A stretch of 46,408 nt of DNA from Moraxellaceae bacterium (GCA_004173455.1 SECL01000024.1:1-46408); one strand, 5' to 3'. Shown: positions 7,781 through 16,606, numbered from the stretch's first letter. Notes: generated from the letters alone by a model not told the origin. Made by a program: numbers and translations.

Positions 7781-8716
7781 TCAGTCTTTTACTGCTTCAT
7801 GCGCAGCCAGTAACGCAGTTTGCAAAAAATCATCATGCCGCACTGCCATAAAGTGACCATTGAGCAAATCATGGCGCTGGTTGTAGGCAAATGGCCGACC
7901 CTGCAAGTCATACACCCCACCGCCAATCGCTTCAAGCAAACCCTGCCCCGCAGCCGTATCCCATTCGCTGGTCGGATGGAAGCGTGGATAGACATCAATT
8001 TCACCTTCCAGCATCAGGCAGAATTTATAGGCACTTCCTGCATTTTTGCAGTCAAACGCTTGCTCACGATCGTGAAGTGACTGCTTGAACTGCTGATAGA
8101 CTTTCCATTCGCTACGACGGCTAATTGCAAGTTGCCATTTGCTGAAATCAACCGGCTTTGGCAAAATTTCCTGCCATTTCAGCCCGTCTTGCGTTTCATC
8201 AATACGATACAATGGCTGGTTTTTCTGGGTCAGGTAAATACGCTTTAGGGTCGGAATACCAATGATGGCCAGCTCAACCATGCCATGCCGGATGAGGGCA
8301 ATATTCACGGTAAATTCACCGGTTTTATTAATAAACTCACGGGTGCCATCCAGCGGATCAACCAGCCAGAATTCCTGCCAGTCAAAGCGTAACTGATAGT
8401 CTGAAGATTCTTCTGACAATACCGGAATCATTGGACTGATCTTTTTTAAACCCTGTTCAATCAGGTGATGCGCCGCCATATCGGCTTCAGTCACTGGTGA
8501 CTTGTCTGCCTTGCTGGAAATCTGCAACACTTGGTTTTGCTGGTAATCCTGATAATATTCGCACAAAAGATGATTGACCGACTGCACCAGTTCCACCAAC
8601 TGTAGTGACGGTTTTATCATTACTAAATCGTTAGCTTTTGGATCATTTGTTTTTAGATCATGAGCTGTTAAAGCATCAACATTCATCTCATGCGGCATTG
8701 ATTGGTCTTTCATCAT
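7781..8716 (-). CDS. cysQ: 3'(2'),5'-bisphosphate nucleotidase CysQ
   Basis: An inositol monophosphatase-fold, Mg-dependent enzyme that removes the 3' phosphate from pAp released during sulfate assimilation. Metal-binding motifs are all present: VLSEESSDY (Glu), WLVDPLDGTREFINKTGEF (the D-P-L-D-G-T signature) and SEWDTAAGQGLLEAIGG near the C terminus. The full frame has 311 residues, about 30-40 longer than usual at the N terminus. The first 33 residues are polar, so translation may really begin at the internal Met before IKPSLQLVELV. It is divergent from the yrfG-like gene with only 25 bases between starts, so the two promoters must overlap or lie inside the coding regions. Confidence 0.92.
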   Translation of the reverse strand: MMKDQSMPHEMNVDALTAHDLKTNDPKANDLVMIKPSLQLVELVQSVNHLLCEYYQDYQQNQVLQISSKADKSPVTEADMAAHHLIEQGLKKISPMIPVLSEESSDYQLRFDWQEFWLVDPLDGTREFINKTGEFTVNIALIRHGMVELAIIGIPTLKRIYLTQKNQPLYRIDETQDGLKWQEILPKPVDFSKWQLAISRRSEWKVYQQFKQSLHDREQAFDCKNAGSAYKFCLMLEGEIDVYPRFHPTSEWDTAAGQGLLEAIGGGVYDLQGRPFAYNQRHDLLNGHFMAVRHDDFLQTALLAAHEAVKD

Positions 8717-8741
8717 TTTTTCACTTCATTATTTACAGGAA

Positions 8742-9428
8742 ATGGCTTTGAACATTAATTGGCAAGCAATTGATCTCGTCATGTTTGACATGGACGGCAC
8801 CTTACTTGATCTGGCATTTGATAATTTGTTCTGGCAGCAGGCAGTGCCACAAGCATGGGCTGCCTTACATCAATATCCATTTGAACAGGCAGTGGAATTG
8901 CTCAAGCCACAATTTCAGGCACAAGAAGGTACGCTAAACTGGTATTCACTGCCTTATTGGAGTAAGGCACTTAACCTTGATCTAACCACGCTCAAAATTC
9001 AATATCAAGATCATATTTGTCTGCGGCCACATGCCTTGCAGCTATTGCATGACCTTAAAATGGCCAATAAAAAACTATGGCTGGTCACCAATGCGCATCC
9101 GATTGTCCTCAATGTCAAACTGCAAAAAACTGGCATGAGTCACTGGTTTGACCAACTGATTTCCAGTCATGATCTGGGCTTTGCCAAAGAACAGGAATTA
9201 TTCTGGCATAAGCTGGCAGCCAAACATCCTTTTGATAAACAAAGAACAATTTTTATTGATGATAGCGAACCTGTATTGCATGCCGCCCAACACTATGGCA
9301 TTGCGCATGTATATGGCATTATGCAACCGGACAGCAAAAAGCCTGCGCGCCAGCAGTTGAAATTTCCGGCAATAGACCAATTAAATGAACTAAGCAGCAG
9401 CTTATTATCCATTCAGGTGGAGCAATGA
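8742..9428 (+). CDS. yrfG: HAD-family GMP/IMP nucleotidase (YrfG-like)
   Basis: A 228-residue haloacid dehalogenase-type phosphatase. Motif I is MFDMDGTLLDLAFDN, with the nucleophilic Asp and general-acid Asp. Motif II is LVTNAH, a Lys lies in GFAKEQ, and motif IV is IFIDDSEPVLHAA. The helical cap between motifs I and II is about 80 residues. In E. coli YrfG dephosphorylates GMP and IMP, and the same gene neighbours hslR there, as it does here, which supports the assignment. The AGGA ahead of the ATG is unusually close, so the start is not firm. The stop is 12 bases before the chosen hslR start. Confidence 0.87.
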   Translation: MALNINWQAIDLVMFDMDGTLLDLAFDNLFWQQAVPQAWAALHQYPFEQAVELLKPQFQAQEGTLNWYSLPYWSKALNLDLTTLKIQYQDHICLRPHALQLLHDLKMANKKLWLVTNAHPIVLNVKLQKTGMSHWFDQLISSHDLGFAKEQELFWHKLAAKHPFDKQRTIFIDDSEPVLHAAQHYGIAHVYGIMQPDSKKPARQQLKFPAIDQLNELSSSLLSIQVEQ

Positions 9429-9440
9429 TTGACCACTAAC

Positions 9441-9926
9441 ATGTCTAATGGAATGTTAATGAAAAAAAACCAAATGCTGGAAAACCGTAGCGCAGAAACT
9501 CAACGTTCCCAAAACGTGCCGCAAAGTATACGCATTGACAAATGGCTGTGGGCTGCGCGTTTTTTTAAAACCCGCAGTCTTGCCAAGGAAGCCATTGAAG
9601 GCGGCAAGGTGCATTTTGATGGTGACCGCGTAAAGGTCAGCAAGGAAGTACGCCTTGGTATGCAACTCACCATTCGGCAGGGTTTTGACGAGAAAACTGT
9701 GATCGTCAAGGCCTTGTCTGCGGTAAGGGGTGGTGCGCCTCAAGCACAGCTTTTATATGAAGAAACAGCACACAGTATTGCCAAACGCGAGTTTTATAGC
9801 AGCCAGCGCAAACTGGCCAATTTGGCGCGTCCGGATCATCGCCCCAACAAGCGTGACCGTCGTCATATTAATCAGTTTAAACATGAAAATTCAATGAGTT
9901 ACAATTCAGATGATGAAGGATATTAA
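9441..9926 (+). CDS. hslR: Heat-shock protein 15 (Hsp15), S4-domain RNA-binding protein
   Basis: HslR binds 50S subunits carrying a stalled nascent chain-tRNA and helps recycle them. The S4 RNA-binding domain reads IRIDKWLWAARFFKTRS, then LAKEAIEGGKVHFDGDRVKV. A basic tail (RPDHRPNKRDRRHINQFK) follows, as in E. coli Hsp15. The frame opens at a TTG at 9429, and ATG codons occur at 9441, 9453 and 9459. I chose 9441, but no good Shine-Dalgarno separates them and the first 25 residues may be untranslated. It follows the yrfG-like gene at once, so the two form one transcript. Confidence 0.9.
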   Translation: MSNGMLMKKNQMLENRSAETQRSQNVPQSIRIDKWLWAARFFKTRSLAKEAIEGGKVHFDGDRVKVSKEVRLGMQLTIRQGFDEKTVIVKALSAVRGGAPQAQLLYEETAHSIAKREFYSSQRKLANLARPDHRPNKRDRRHINQFKHENSMSYNSDDEGY

Positions 9927-10106
9927 TACCTGTTAACGTGCGACAAGCTATGTCGTTTTAGTTGACTTACCCCTATTCACTTTCCCTGTTTTTTGGCATG
10001 ATGTGCTTGCCCAAGTTGCAAACCAGATATCGTCGACCTAAGGCATCCACTTTAGTTTTGAAAGTAATCAGCGTATAAACGCTACACAGTTTATGAGGTT
10101 TATGAG

Positions 10107-11162
10107 ATGGATGAGAATAAAAGCAAGGCATTAACTGCGGCTTTAAGTCAAATTGAAAAACAATTCGGTAAAAATACCGTCATGCGCTTGGGCGACAACA
10201 CCGTACAAGCGATTGAAGCGGTATCAACCGGTTCTTTAAGTCTGGATATTGCCCTTGGGATTGGCGGTCTACCCAAAGGCCGTATTGTTGAAATTTATGG
10301 CCCGGAATCTTCTGGTAAAACTACTCTGACCCTGCAAGTGATTGCCGAATGTCAAAAATCAGGTGGCACGGCTGCCTTTATTGATGCTGAACACGCGCTT
10401 GATCCGCAATATGCGCGCAAGCTGGGTGTTGATATTGACAACCTGCTGGTATCACAGCCCGACCACGGTGAACAGGCACTTGAAATTGCCGACATGCTGG
10501 TACGTTCTGGTGCGGTTGACCTGATCGTGGTGGATTCGGTCGCTGCCCTCACCCCAAAAGCTGAAATTGAAGGCGAAATGGGTGATTCACACATGGGTTT
10601 GCAAGCCCGTTTGATGAGTCAGGCGCTGCGTAAAATTACTGGTAATGCCAAGCGTTCCAATTGTATGGTGATTTTCATTAACCAGATCCGCATGAAAATT
10701 GGTGTGATGTTTGGTAGTCCGGAAACCACCACGGGTGGTAACGCCCTGAAGTTTTATGCCTCTGTCCGTCTGGATATTCGCCGCATTGGTGCAGTGAAAG
10801 AAGGTGATGAAATGGTAGGGAATGAAACCCGCGTGAAAGTGGTGAAAAATAAAATGGCACCGCCGTTCCGTGAAGCGCTGTTCCAGATTATGTATGGCAA
10901 AGGCACCAACCGTCTAGGTGAGTTGGTAGATCTTGCATCAGCACAGGACATTGTACAAAAATCCGGTGCATGGTATGCCTATAAAGGCGCCAAGATCGGT
11001 CAAGGTAAAAATAACGTGATTCGTTATTTTGAAGAAAATCCTGCGATTGCTGCCGAAATTGACGCACAGGTTCGTGAACAATTGCTGGTCAAAGTTGATC
11101 CTGCCAAGTTGCAAGAAGCTGATGATGAACGTGAGCCCAGTCTAGCTGAATTAAATCTGTAA
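10107..11162 (+). CDS. recA: Recombinase RecA
   Basis: A 351-residue DNA strand-exchange ATPase for homologous recombination and DNA damage signalling. The Walker A motif GPESSGKTT is at residues 65-73. [40 protein letters not shown]-type sequence covers Walker B and loop L1, and the [13 protein letters not shown] region covers L2. The acidic C terminus regulates DNA binding. I see no E. coli-type SOS operator (CTGT-N8-ACAG) upstream, in keeping with the absence of canonical LexA control in Acinetobacter and relatives. recX follows behind a hairpin terminator. Confidence 0.98.
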   Translation: MDENKSKALTAALSQIEKQFGKNTVMRLGDNTVQAIEAVSTGSLSLDIALGIGGLPKGRIVEIYGPESSGKTTLTLQVIAECQKSGGTAAFIDAEHALDPQYARKLGVDIDNLLVSQPDHGEQALEIADMLVRSGAVDLIVVDSVAALTPKAEIEGEMGDSHMGLQARLMSQALRKITGNAKRSNCMVIFINQIRMKIGVMFGSPETTTGGNALKFYASVRLDIRRIGAVKEGDEMVGNETRVKVVKNKMAPPFREALFQIMYGKGTNRLGELVDLASAQDIVQKSGAWYAYKGAKIGQGKNNVIRYFEENPAIAAEIDAQVREQLLVKVDPAKLQEADDEREPSLAELNL

Positions 11163-11206
11163 TATACCTATCTTAAAACCTATAGTTTTTTGACAGTGTA
11201 AACCAG

Positions 11207-11238
11207 CGCCTTTATGGTTAATTCTATAAAGGCGTTTT
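11207..11238 (+). terminator. Terminator or attenuator between recA and recX
   Basis: A 9-bp stem, CGCCTTTAT with ATAAAGGCG, has a 10-base loop and is followed by TTTTATTTT. It lies 45 bases after the recA stop and 87 bases before the chosen recX start. In E. coli a recA-recX terminator keeps RecX low through readthrough, and the same logic is likely here. Confidence 0.85.
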
Positions 11239-11324
11239 ATTTTCAGGCTGTTTTTAAGTTATTTTTTAGCTCACTAAGCACTATTTTTATGACAGGTTTT
11301 ACAGCAGGAGCCATGAGGAAAAGT

Positions 11325-11813
11325 ATGCAAAACAATAATGATTTACCCAAACCAGAAGGAAGTCTAAAAGGCCAACGTCTGCGTAGTACGGCTTTTGCGC
11401 TGCTGGCCAAGCGTGAACATTCCAAGCAGGAACTCAAAAGCAAACTGATATTATATGGCGCTAGTCCTGAAGAACTTGAGCCTTTACTGGCTGAACTAAC
11501 CGGCAACAACTACCAAAGTGATGGACGAATGGCTGGCATGCTAGTGCGCGCCAATATGCGTAAAGGTCGCGGCCCAGCGCGCATTCAGCAGGAACTTAAA
11601 AAACATCATATTGAAAAAGAACTGGCTGAAACAGACCTTGAGCAAGTGAACTGGCTGCAACAAGCCATGGAACTGCGCATACGCAAATTTGGTGAAGAAT
11701 TACCGACCGAACAAAAGGAAAAAGCGCGTCAGGTGCGTTTTTTGCAATATCGTGGCTTTGATCTGGATAGCTGCTTTAAGGCCATTAGCAGAAATAGCGT
11801 GGATGATGAATAA
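11325..11813 (+). CDS. recX: Regulatory protein RecX
   Basis: RecX caps RecA filaments and inhibits strand exchange. The three-helix repeats are visible: LRSTAFALLAKREHSKQELKSKL, then the NYQSDGRMAGMLVRANMRKGRGPARIQQEL region and a final RKFGEELPTEQKEKARQVRFLQYRGFD. The frame is open from 11214, but I place the start at the ATG at 11325 because AGGAAAAG lies just upstream; this gives about 162 residues, normal for RecX. An ATG at 11313 has AGGAG too close. Any longer form would read through the recA terminator hairpin. Confidence 0.93.
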   Translation: MQNNNDLPKPEGSLKGQRLRSTAFALLAKREHSKQELKSKLILYGASPEELEPLLAELTGNNYQSDGRMAGMLVRANMRKGRGPARIQQELKKHHIEKELAETDLEQVNWLQQAMELRIRKFGEELPTEQKEKARQVRFLQYRGFDLDSCFKAISRNSVDDE

Positions 11814-11896
11814 AAGTTTTGGACAATTTAACAGGATAGACAACGTATAGTTTTTATCATTTATTATTAGATTGATATAACTAGATTTTAATAATT

Positions 11897-12016
<120 letters not shown>

Positions 12017-12023
12017 AAGGGCA

Positions 12024-12051
12024 AGTATAGTGATAATTCACGTTAATGCAA
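12024..12051 (-). promoter_or_regulatory. ffs promoter
   Basis: On the minus strand TTGCAT and TATACT are separated by 16 bases, with a GC-rich discriminator (TGCCC) directly after the -10 box. That discriminator is typical of stable-RNA promoters under growth-rate control. Placement fits the paired 5' end of the SRP RNA. Confidence 0.75.
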
Positions 12052-12320
12052 GACCCATGCCGTTCAAAACTTGCGCATCTGATTAATTTTTCTTTATTTT
12101 ATTTGAAATAATTTGTGGGCTACTGTGTTATAGGGTTATATCCAACAATAACATTCATGGCAAGCGCCACAATAAATATTGGCTGCTATTATTTTAAAAA
12201 AGTTTATAAAACCATTTCTGTATTAAAACCAGATTCATTAAAATTATTATTTTATTAAAATTAAAGACTTATTAATAAGATGAGTCTTTTAACATAAAGC
12301 TTAAGTATTAAGCTTGGATA
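12052..12320. other. A/T-rich intergenic region between ffs and the Q/N-rich gene
   Basis: Very A/T-rich. I see no reading frame, RNA fold or repeat worth naming apart from the ffs promoter on its left edge and the terminator on its right. Confidence 0.5.
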
Positions 12321-12358
12321 ATAATAAAGCCACACTGCTCATCAGGTGGCTTTATTAT
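12321..12358 (-). terminator. Terminator after the Q/N-rich gene
   Basis: A 13-bp perfect stem (ATAATAAAGCCAC with GTGGCTTTATTAT) surrounds a 12-base loop. It is symmetrical enough to act in both directions and lies 66 bases beyond the stop of the Q/N-rich gene. Confidence 0.8.
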
Positions 12359-12424
12359 CAAAAAATTCATAATCAATTATTACTAATATTCAATTAGCAT
12401 GTCTCAATTGTTAGTTATCAACTA

Positions 12425-12880
12425 TCAGCCATCAGATTGATTACTTGGATCTTTTTGAATGGTACTTTGTGGCTGATTGGGCTGGGTCTGGTTAGATTGA
12501 TAAGTCTGGTTAAGCGGCTTATCGGGGTGATGACGACTCATTTGACCCGGTTGGTCTTTCTGGTTCTGCTGATTCATTTGGCTATTTTGGCCACTTTGAT
12601 TTTGGCTTGGCTGATTTTGTTGGTGTTGCTGATTCTGCTGGTTATGATTTTGCATATTGTTTGGTGTTTGCTGATTATATTGGCTTTGCTGGTGGGGATC
12701 TGATTGATTTTGCTGAACTGGATTTTGCGTACTGGTATGATTATCCATAGAAGACTGATTGGTCATATCTGATGAATTTTTCTGATTGCTTGGATTATTC
12801 TGCTGCTGATTCTGCTGGGTTCCCTGACGCTCGCCATATCCCTGCGCGTTGTTGCCCATATTATTTGACGTGTTACTCAT
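12425..12880 (-). CDS. Q/N-rich intrinsically disordered protein of unknown function
   Basis: A 151-residue protein that I do not recognise. By hand count 43 residues are Gln and 29 Asn, so about 48 percent is Q or N. Most of the rest is Ser, Pro, Asp, His, Met and Gly. There is one Val, one Leu and one Ile, and no Cys, Trp or Phe. No signal peptide, membrane segment or folded domain is visible. The composition resembles prion-like domains, and also hydrophilins of the kind tied to desiccation tolerance in Acinetobacter (DtpA/DtpB, from memory). AAGGTAGGT precedes the ATG, a hairpin lies in the leader and a strong terminator lies downstream, which argues for a real gene on this strand. The opposite-strand frame is a hydrophobic shadow. 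Confidence 0.7.
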   Translation of the reverse strand: MSNTSNNMGNNAQGYGERQGTQQNQQQNNPSNQKNSSDMTNQSSMDNHTSTQNPVQQNQSDPHQQSQYNQQTPNNMQNHNQQNQQHQQNQPSQNQSGQNSQMNQQNQKDQPGQMSRHHPDKPLNQTYQSNQTQPNQPQSTIQKDPSNQSDG

Positions 12881-12906
12881 AGTGCACCTACCTTAACGAT
12901 TAATGA

Positions 12907-12924
12907 CTACCGGAATTTCGGTAG
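12907..12924 (-). promoter_or_regulatory. Leader hairpin ahead of the Q/N-rich gene
   Basis: CTACCG and CGGTAG form a perfect 6-bp stem with a 6-base loop, ending 26 bases before the ATG at 12880. It could be a protein-binding palindrome or a 5' UTR stem-loop. No T run follows. Confidence 0.4.
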
Positions 12925-13395
12925 CTCTAAAATAACCGTAATACTTAGGTTACGCTGTTTTTAAATGATGAGGTTTAAGCGTATTAATGCTGCATTGGGT
13001 GCAGTATAAGTAAGCCAAGTAAAATTTCATATAAACCGTAACATATTATTTAATTCATCTTTACCGATAAATTCAATCAAAACATTAAATTATAATGTTT
13101 TCTATTTTTCTTAATTGAAAATTTTCTTTATAATTAATCCATAATTGGTCTTTTATATTTTTATTTTTTCTTATTAAATCACTAAGTCCCAAACTTATAA
13201 GATTAGCTGTTGATTTAAAATAAAATTACCTATAAATCCCAATACTATTCATACTGGCTAAACAATTTGAGAGTATTGGTCTATTGACAGTAATTGATCT
13301 AAGCTACCTTAGCATTAGAGCAAAAATCACCTGACAACCAATAACACATTGCTATTTAACCCATACGCCTTAAATAAGTCCTACTCGAGAATTTC
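12925..13395. other. A/T-rich divergent intergenic region
   Basis: With the hairpin this is a 515-base gap between two divergent genes. It is strongly A/T-rich. A TTGACA at 13284-13289 could be the -35 box for the metallo-hydrolase gene, but no good -10 box lies at standard spacing. No small ORF, RNA or repeat was recognised. Confidence 0.45.
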
Positions 13396-14454
13396 ATGTC
13401 GCGCTTGCGTCGCTCTCGTCCGCTACAGCAACTTACCACCCAGTTTAGTGGACAGCATGCTTTTTTATCGCCCGATTATAACTATATACCCAGCGATCAC
13501 AGCACACGCCACGGTTTTTTTAATCCTGCTTTAGAGACGAGCAGCAACAATGTACATGGCAGCGCAGCCATGTATGAATGGCTTTTGTTTCGTAAGCCTG
13601 CCCAGTGGCCAGCCACAGAAAGCAGTCTTTTATGTCCCGACAAGCCACAAGCCCGCCCTCAGGCACATCTTGATGACTGGCAGGTGTGGTTTGTCGGTCA
13701 TGCTACCGTGTTGCTCCAGATTGGCCCTTACAACTTTTTGACAGATCCGGTATGGGCAGAGCGTGCCAGTCCACTAGCACATTTAGGGCCTAAACGGGTA
13801 CGTCCTGCTGGTATTGCGCTGGATGATTTACCTCCAATTGATGCGGTACTGCTCAGCCACAATCATTATGATCATCTGGATCTGGCCAGCTTAAAATGGC
13901 TGCATCACCGCGATCACATGCCCATTTATACCGGTCTAGCCAATGCCTGTTATTTGCCAGACGATATGCAAGTGATTGAACTGGACTGGTGGCAACAGGT
14001 CGATTTTGCACCTGATGCGCGTGTTAAAATTGTCTATACCCCTGCCCAGCATTTTTCAGGTCGTGGTCTAAAGGATCGTAACAAGGCACTCTGGGGTGGT
14101 TTATCCATTTTGACACCAGATGATCATTGTTTTTTTGCGGGTGATACAGGCTACTCCCCTCATTTTCAAAAAATTCGTGAGTATCTGGGTGCGCCACGTT
14201 TAAGCCTGCTGCCTATTGGTGCTTACGAGCCACGTAAGATTATGCGTACCATGCACATGAATCCGGCCGATGCAGTTCAGGCGCATCTTGACCTATGTAG
14301 CAAACACTCGCTATCCATTCATTATCGTACCTTTCAACTCACTGATGAAGCGATTAACCAGCCGTTGCTAGAACTGGCTTCGGCCATGACTAAAGCCCAG
14401 CTTATTGATGGCTCTTTTTTCAATTTGCTGGAGGGTTATGGACGCACGGTATAA
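13396..14454 (+). CDS. Metallo-beta-lactamase-fold hydrolase (NAPE-PLD/UlaG-like)
   Basis: A 352-residue MBL-fold protein. The metal-binding motif LLSHNHYDHLD (H-x-H-x-D-H) is intact near residue 155. A second metal ligand lies in TPAQHFSGR, the bridging Asp in FFAGDTGYSPHF, and a final His in SIHYRTFQLTDE. The WFVGHATVLLQIGPYNFLTDPVWAERASP segment is typical of the NAPE-hydrolysing phospholipase D-like or RomA-like branch, whose bacterial substrates are mostly unknown. No signal peptide is seen. The gene is divergent from the Q/N-rich gene and lies 128 bases ahead of the YbgF-like gene. Confidence 0.85.
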   Translation: MSRLRRSRPLQQLTTQFSGQHAFLSPDYNYIPSDHSTRHGFFNPALETSSNNVHGSAAMYEWLLFRKPAQWPATESSLLCPDKPQARPQAHLDDWQVWFVGHATVLLQIGPYNFLTDPVWAERASPLAHLGPKRVRPAGIALDDLPPIDAVLLSHNHYDHLDLASLKWLHHRDHMPIYTGLANACYLPDDMQVIELDWWQQVDFAPDARVKIVYTPAQHFSGRGLKDRNKALWGGLSILTPDDHCFFAGDTGYSPHFQKIREYLGAPRLSLLPIGAYEPRKIMRTMHMNPADAVQAHLDLCSKHSLSIHYRTFQLTDEAINQPLLELASAMTKAQLIDGSFFNLLEGYGRTV

Positions 14455-14582
14455 GTTGTGCCATGGTTATGTGAGCTGAACCAACAAAAAACTAGTGATT
14501 AATCGATGGATTAACTTCTTTTACCTGATTGTCTTGGTGTATTTTTGTAATAACTGTTTTTAGTGATGAGATATTGTTTGAT

Positions 14583-15578
14583 ATGGCTAGTTTTTTATTT
14601 TCAAAAAAATTTATGCATGGGGCTTTACTGGCAGGATTGCTGGGCGCAACCATGCTTCCACAAGCGCAGGCGGTTCCTATTGAACAGGGTAGCCTAACCC
14701 AATCCAACAACAGTCCGGTCTTGGCAGGCAGTACTGCTGCCACAGATACTCAAGGCTCGAGCCTGTGGCAACTGTATCAGCAAGTCCAACAGCTTCAGCA
14801 AGAAGTGCGTGAACTGCGTGGCCAATTGGAATCACAGCAAAATAGCCTCGACCGCACCCAAAAAGAAGTTAAAAACCGCTATACAGATTTGGATCAGCGT
14901 CTTGAGATGTTAAAAGAACAAACTCAGCCTACTGATGCAACGGATGACAATGACAGTAGCAGCAACAGTACTAATCCTGATAGCTCATCCCAGCCAGATA
15001 CAAATGCACCTGCAAGCAACGATCCAGCCAATAGTTCACCCAACAATCCACCCAATAACCCTGCATCTGATTCAGACCCTGCACCTACGAATGCAACGCC
15101 GCCTGTTTCGTCTGCGCCAGCAACCCCAGTTCCCAGCCGATCCGCTTCTGGCAATACAATGTATGTACAACAGGATGCCGCATCAAGCGACCAACAACCT
15201 GACAAGCAAGCCTATATTAGTGCCTACGATGCCTATAAGGCAGGTGGTGCAGCCAAGGCTATCAAGCCCATGCAGCAATTTATTGCCAGTTTTCCCAATA
15301 GTGTTTATGTCCCCAATGCCTATTACTGGCTAGGGGAGTTTTATTTGGCCAGTAATCCAGCCGATTTTGTGAAAGCTAAAAAAAGTTTTAATGAAGTGAT
15401 TAACAAATATCCAAAAAGTGCCAAAGCCTCTACCGCTCTGTATCGGGTAGCCACCATTACGCAGGAAATTGACAAACGAACCAGTGAGGCTAAGGTACTG
15501 ATGAAAAAACTGGTACGTGATTATTCAGGCTCTACTGAAGCGCAATATGCCCGCAGTTTCATTGCAGCACATCCATAA
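14583..15578 (+). CDS. YbgF/CpoB-like periplasmic coiled-coil TPR protein
   Basis: About 331 residues from the ATG at 14583; the longer frame opens at a TTG and would spoil the signal peptide. The signal peptide FMHGALLAGLLGATMLPQAQA is followed by a trimer-type coiled coil (LWQLYQQVQQLQQEVRELRG). Next comes a roughly 100-residue Ser/Thr/Asn/Pro/Asp-rich linker. Three C-terminal TPR repeats end the protein (YISAYDAYKAGGAAKAIKP, SVYVPNAYYWLGEFYLASN, SAKASTALYRVATI). This is the CpoB/YbgF architecture, which in E. coli couples the Tol-Pal system to PBP1b during division. Here tolQRAB-pal are not adjacent, so ortholog status is inferred. The linker is much longer than in E. coli CpoB. Confidence 0.78.
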   Translation: MASFLFSKKFMHGALLAGLLGATMLPQAQAVPIEQGSLTQSNNSPVLAGSTAATDTQGSSLWQLYQQVQQLQQEVRELRGQLESQQNSLDRTQKEVKNRYTDLDQRLEMLKEQTQPTDATDDNDSSSNSTNPDSSSQPDTNAPASNDPANSSPNNPPNNPASDSDPAPTNATPPVSSAPATPVPSRSASGNTMYVQQDAASSDQQPDKQAYISAYDAYKAGGAAKAIKPMQQFIASFPNSVYVPNAYYWLGEFYLASNPADFVKAKKSFNEVINKYPKSAKASTALYRVATITQEIDKRTSEAKVLMKKLVRDYSGSTEAQYARSFIAAHP

Positions 15579-15766
15579 TTTTTTGTTTTTTAAATAATTC
15601 TTCACTAAAAACAATGATTTTTCACATGAAATGAACTGAGTTTACTACGCGTTGAAGCCATGATACGAAGCATAAACCTTAAAGTAGAATCATTTAGAAT
15701 CCGCTTTCTGGTAATTTTGTGATGCGCCATTTTAATGTGATATTGGGTCACGAGGATAAATAACTG

Positions 15767-16510
15767 ATGCAAACCAAATTGATAAAAAATAGCAAAACAC
15801 CTGCGCTTATTCAACGTGCATTTTATAGTACGCTACTGGCTGCTTCCTTGCTGGGTCTAAGTGCTCCAGCAGCATTGGCCGACACGGATAAGCCCCAATA
15901 CCGTCTGGTACAGCTACAGGCTGATGCCACTCGTGATGTTACCAATAACCAGATGGAAGCTGTGCTGTTTACCGAACTCAACAGCAACAGTCCAACCAGT
16001 TTGGCACAGGACGTTACCCGTACGCTCAACGAAGCCATGCGTCAGGCAGCCAAATATCCACAAGTAAAAGTCAGTACAGGCGCGCAAAGCACCTACCCTA
16101 TTTACGATGATAAAAATAAGTTAAAAGGCTGGCGTGCCCGCGCGCAAATTGAACTAAAAAGCACCGATTTTAAAGCCACTAGCGACTTAATTGCCGCCCT
16201 GCAAGATAAAATGCAAGTGCAGTCCATTAATTTTAGTGTGTCTGATGATGAGCGCAAGCGGGTTGAAAATGAACTAATGGTAGAAGCTTCTCAGGCATTT
16301 CAGCAACGTGCCCGTTTGTTACAACAATCATGGCAAGCCAACGGCTATGAGCTGGTAAGCCTTGACTTAAATGCCATGAACAATGAGCGTCCGCCGATTA
16401 TGTATGCGATGAAAGCCAGAGATGCTGCCGCGTCTATGGAAAGCCAAAATGTTCAAGGGGGCAACAGCCAACTGCGCGTTAATGCCTCGGGTAGTGTGCA
16501 GTTGCGTTAA
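15767..16510 (+). CDS. SIMPL (DUF541) domain periplasmic protein
   Basis: A 247-residue exported protein. Residues about 17-39 form a signal peptide ending APAALA. The mature part has the SIMPL/DUF541 pattern: an N-terminal strand with ADATRDVTNNQMEAVLFTEL, NEAMRQAAKYPQVKVSTG, the YDDKNKLKGWRARAQIEL core, and the SVSDDERKRVENELMVEASQAF helix. Family members such as E. coli YggE are linked to oxidative stress but have no firm biochemical role. A bidirectional terminator separates it from lpxA, which converges from the right. Confidence 0.85.
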   Translation: MQTKLIKNSKTPALIQRAFYSTLLAASLLGLSAPAALADTDKPQYRLVQLQADATRDVTNNQMEAVLFTELNSNSPTSLAQDVTRTLNEAMRQAAKYPQVKVSTGAQSTYPIYDDKNKLKGWRARAQIELKSTDFKATSDLIAALQDKMQVQSINFSVSDDERKRVENELMVEASQAFQQRARLLQQSWQANGYELVSLDLNAMNNERPPIMYAMKARDAAASMESQNVQGGNSQLRVNASGSVQLR

Positions 16511-16545
16511 TGGCGTGCACCTTCTAGGTATTAAGCTTTAACTAT

Positions 16546-16589
16546 AAAAAAACCGCTTAGCTGATTATCTCAGACTAGGCGGTTTTTTT
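16546..16589. terminator. Bidirectional terminator between the SIMPL gene and lpxA
   Basis: AAAAAAACCGC and GCGGTTTTTTT form the base of a long, slightly interrupted hairpin (inner TAG/CTA and CTGA/TCAG pairs), with A and T runs on its sides. It ends convergent transcription from both directions. Confidence 0.88.
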
Positions 16590-16606
16590 ATGTTGCACTA
16601 AGAATA

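Noticed and set aside
9940-9965. CGACA/TGTCG hairpin with a short T run between hslR and recA
   Set aside because: The 5-bp stem is too weak to call a terminator; it is also not an SOS operator.
12437-12703. Plus-strand frame of 88 codons, extremely rich in Leu, Ile and Val, looking like a membrane protein
   Set aside because: It is the antisense of the Q/N-rich gene: CAA/CAG/AAT/AAC codons read backwards give Leu, Ile and Val. It lacks a ribosome site, and the terminator and leader fit the other strand.
14935-15333. 132-codon frame overlapping the YbgF-like gene on the same strand
   Set aside because: It covers the low-complexity linker in another frame. The repeated Gln/Leu/Pro text follows from the linker codons.
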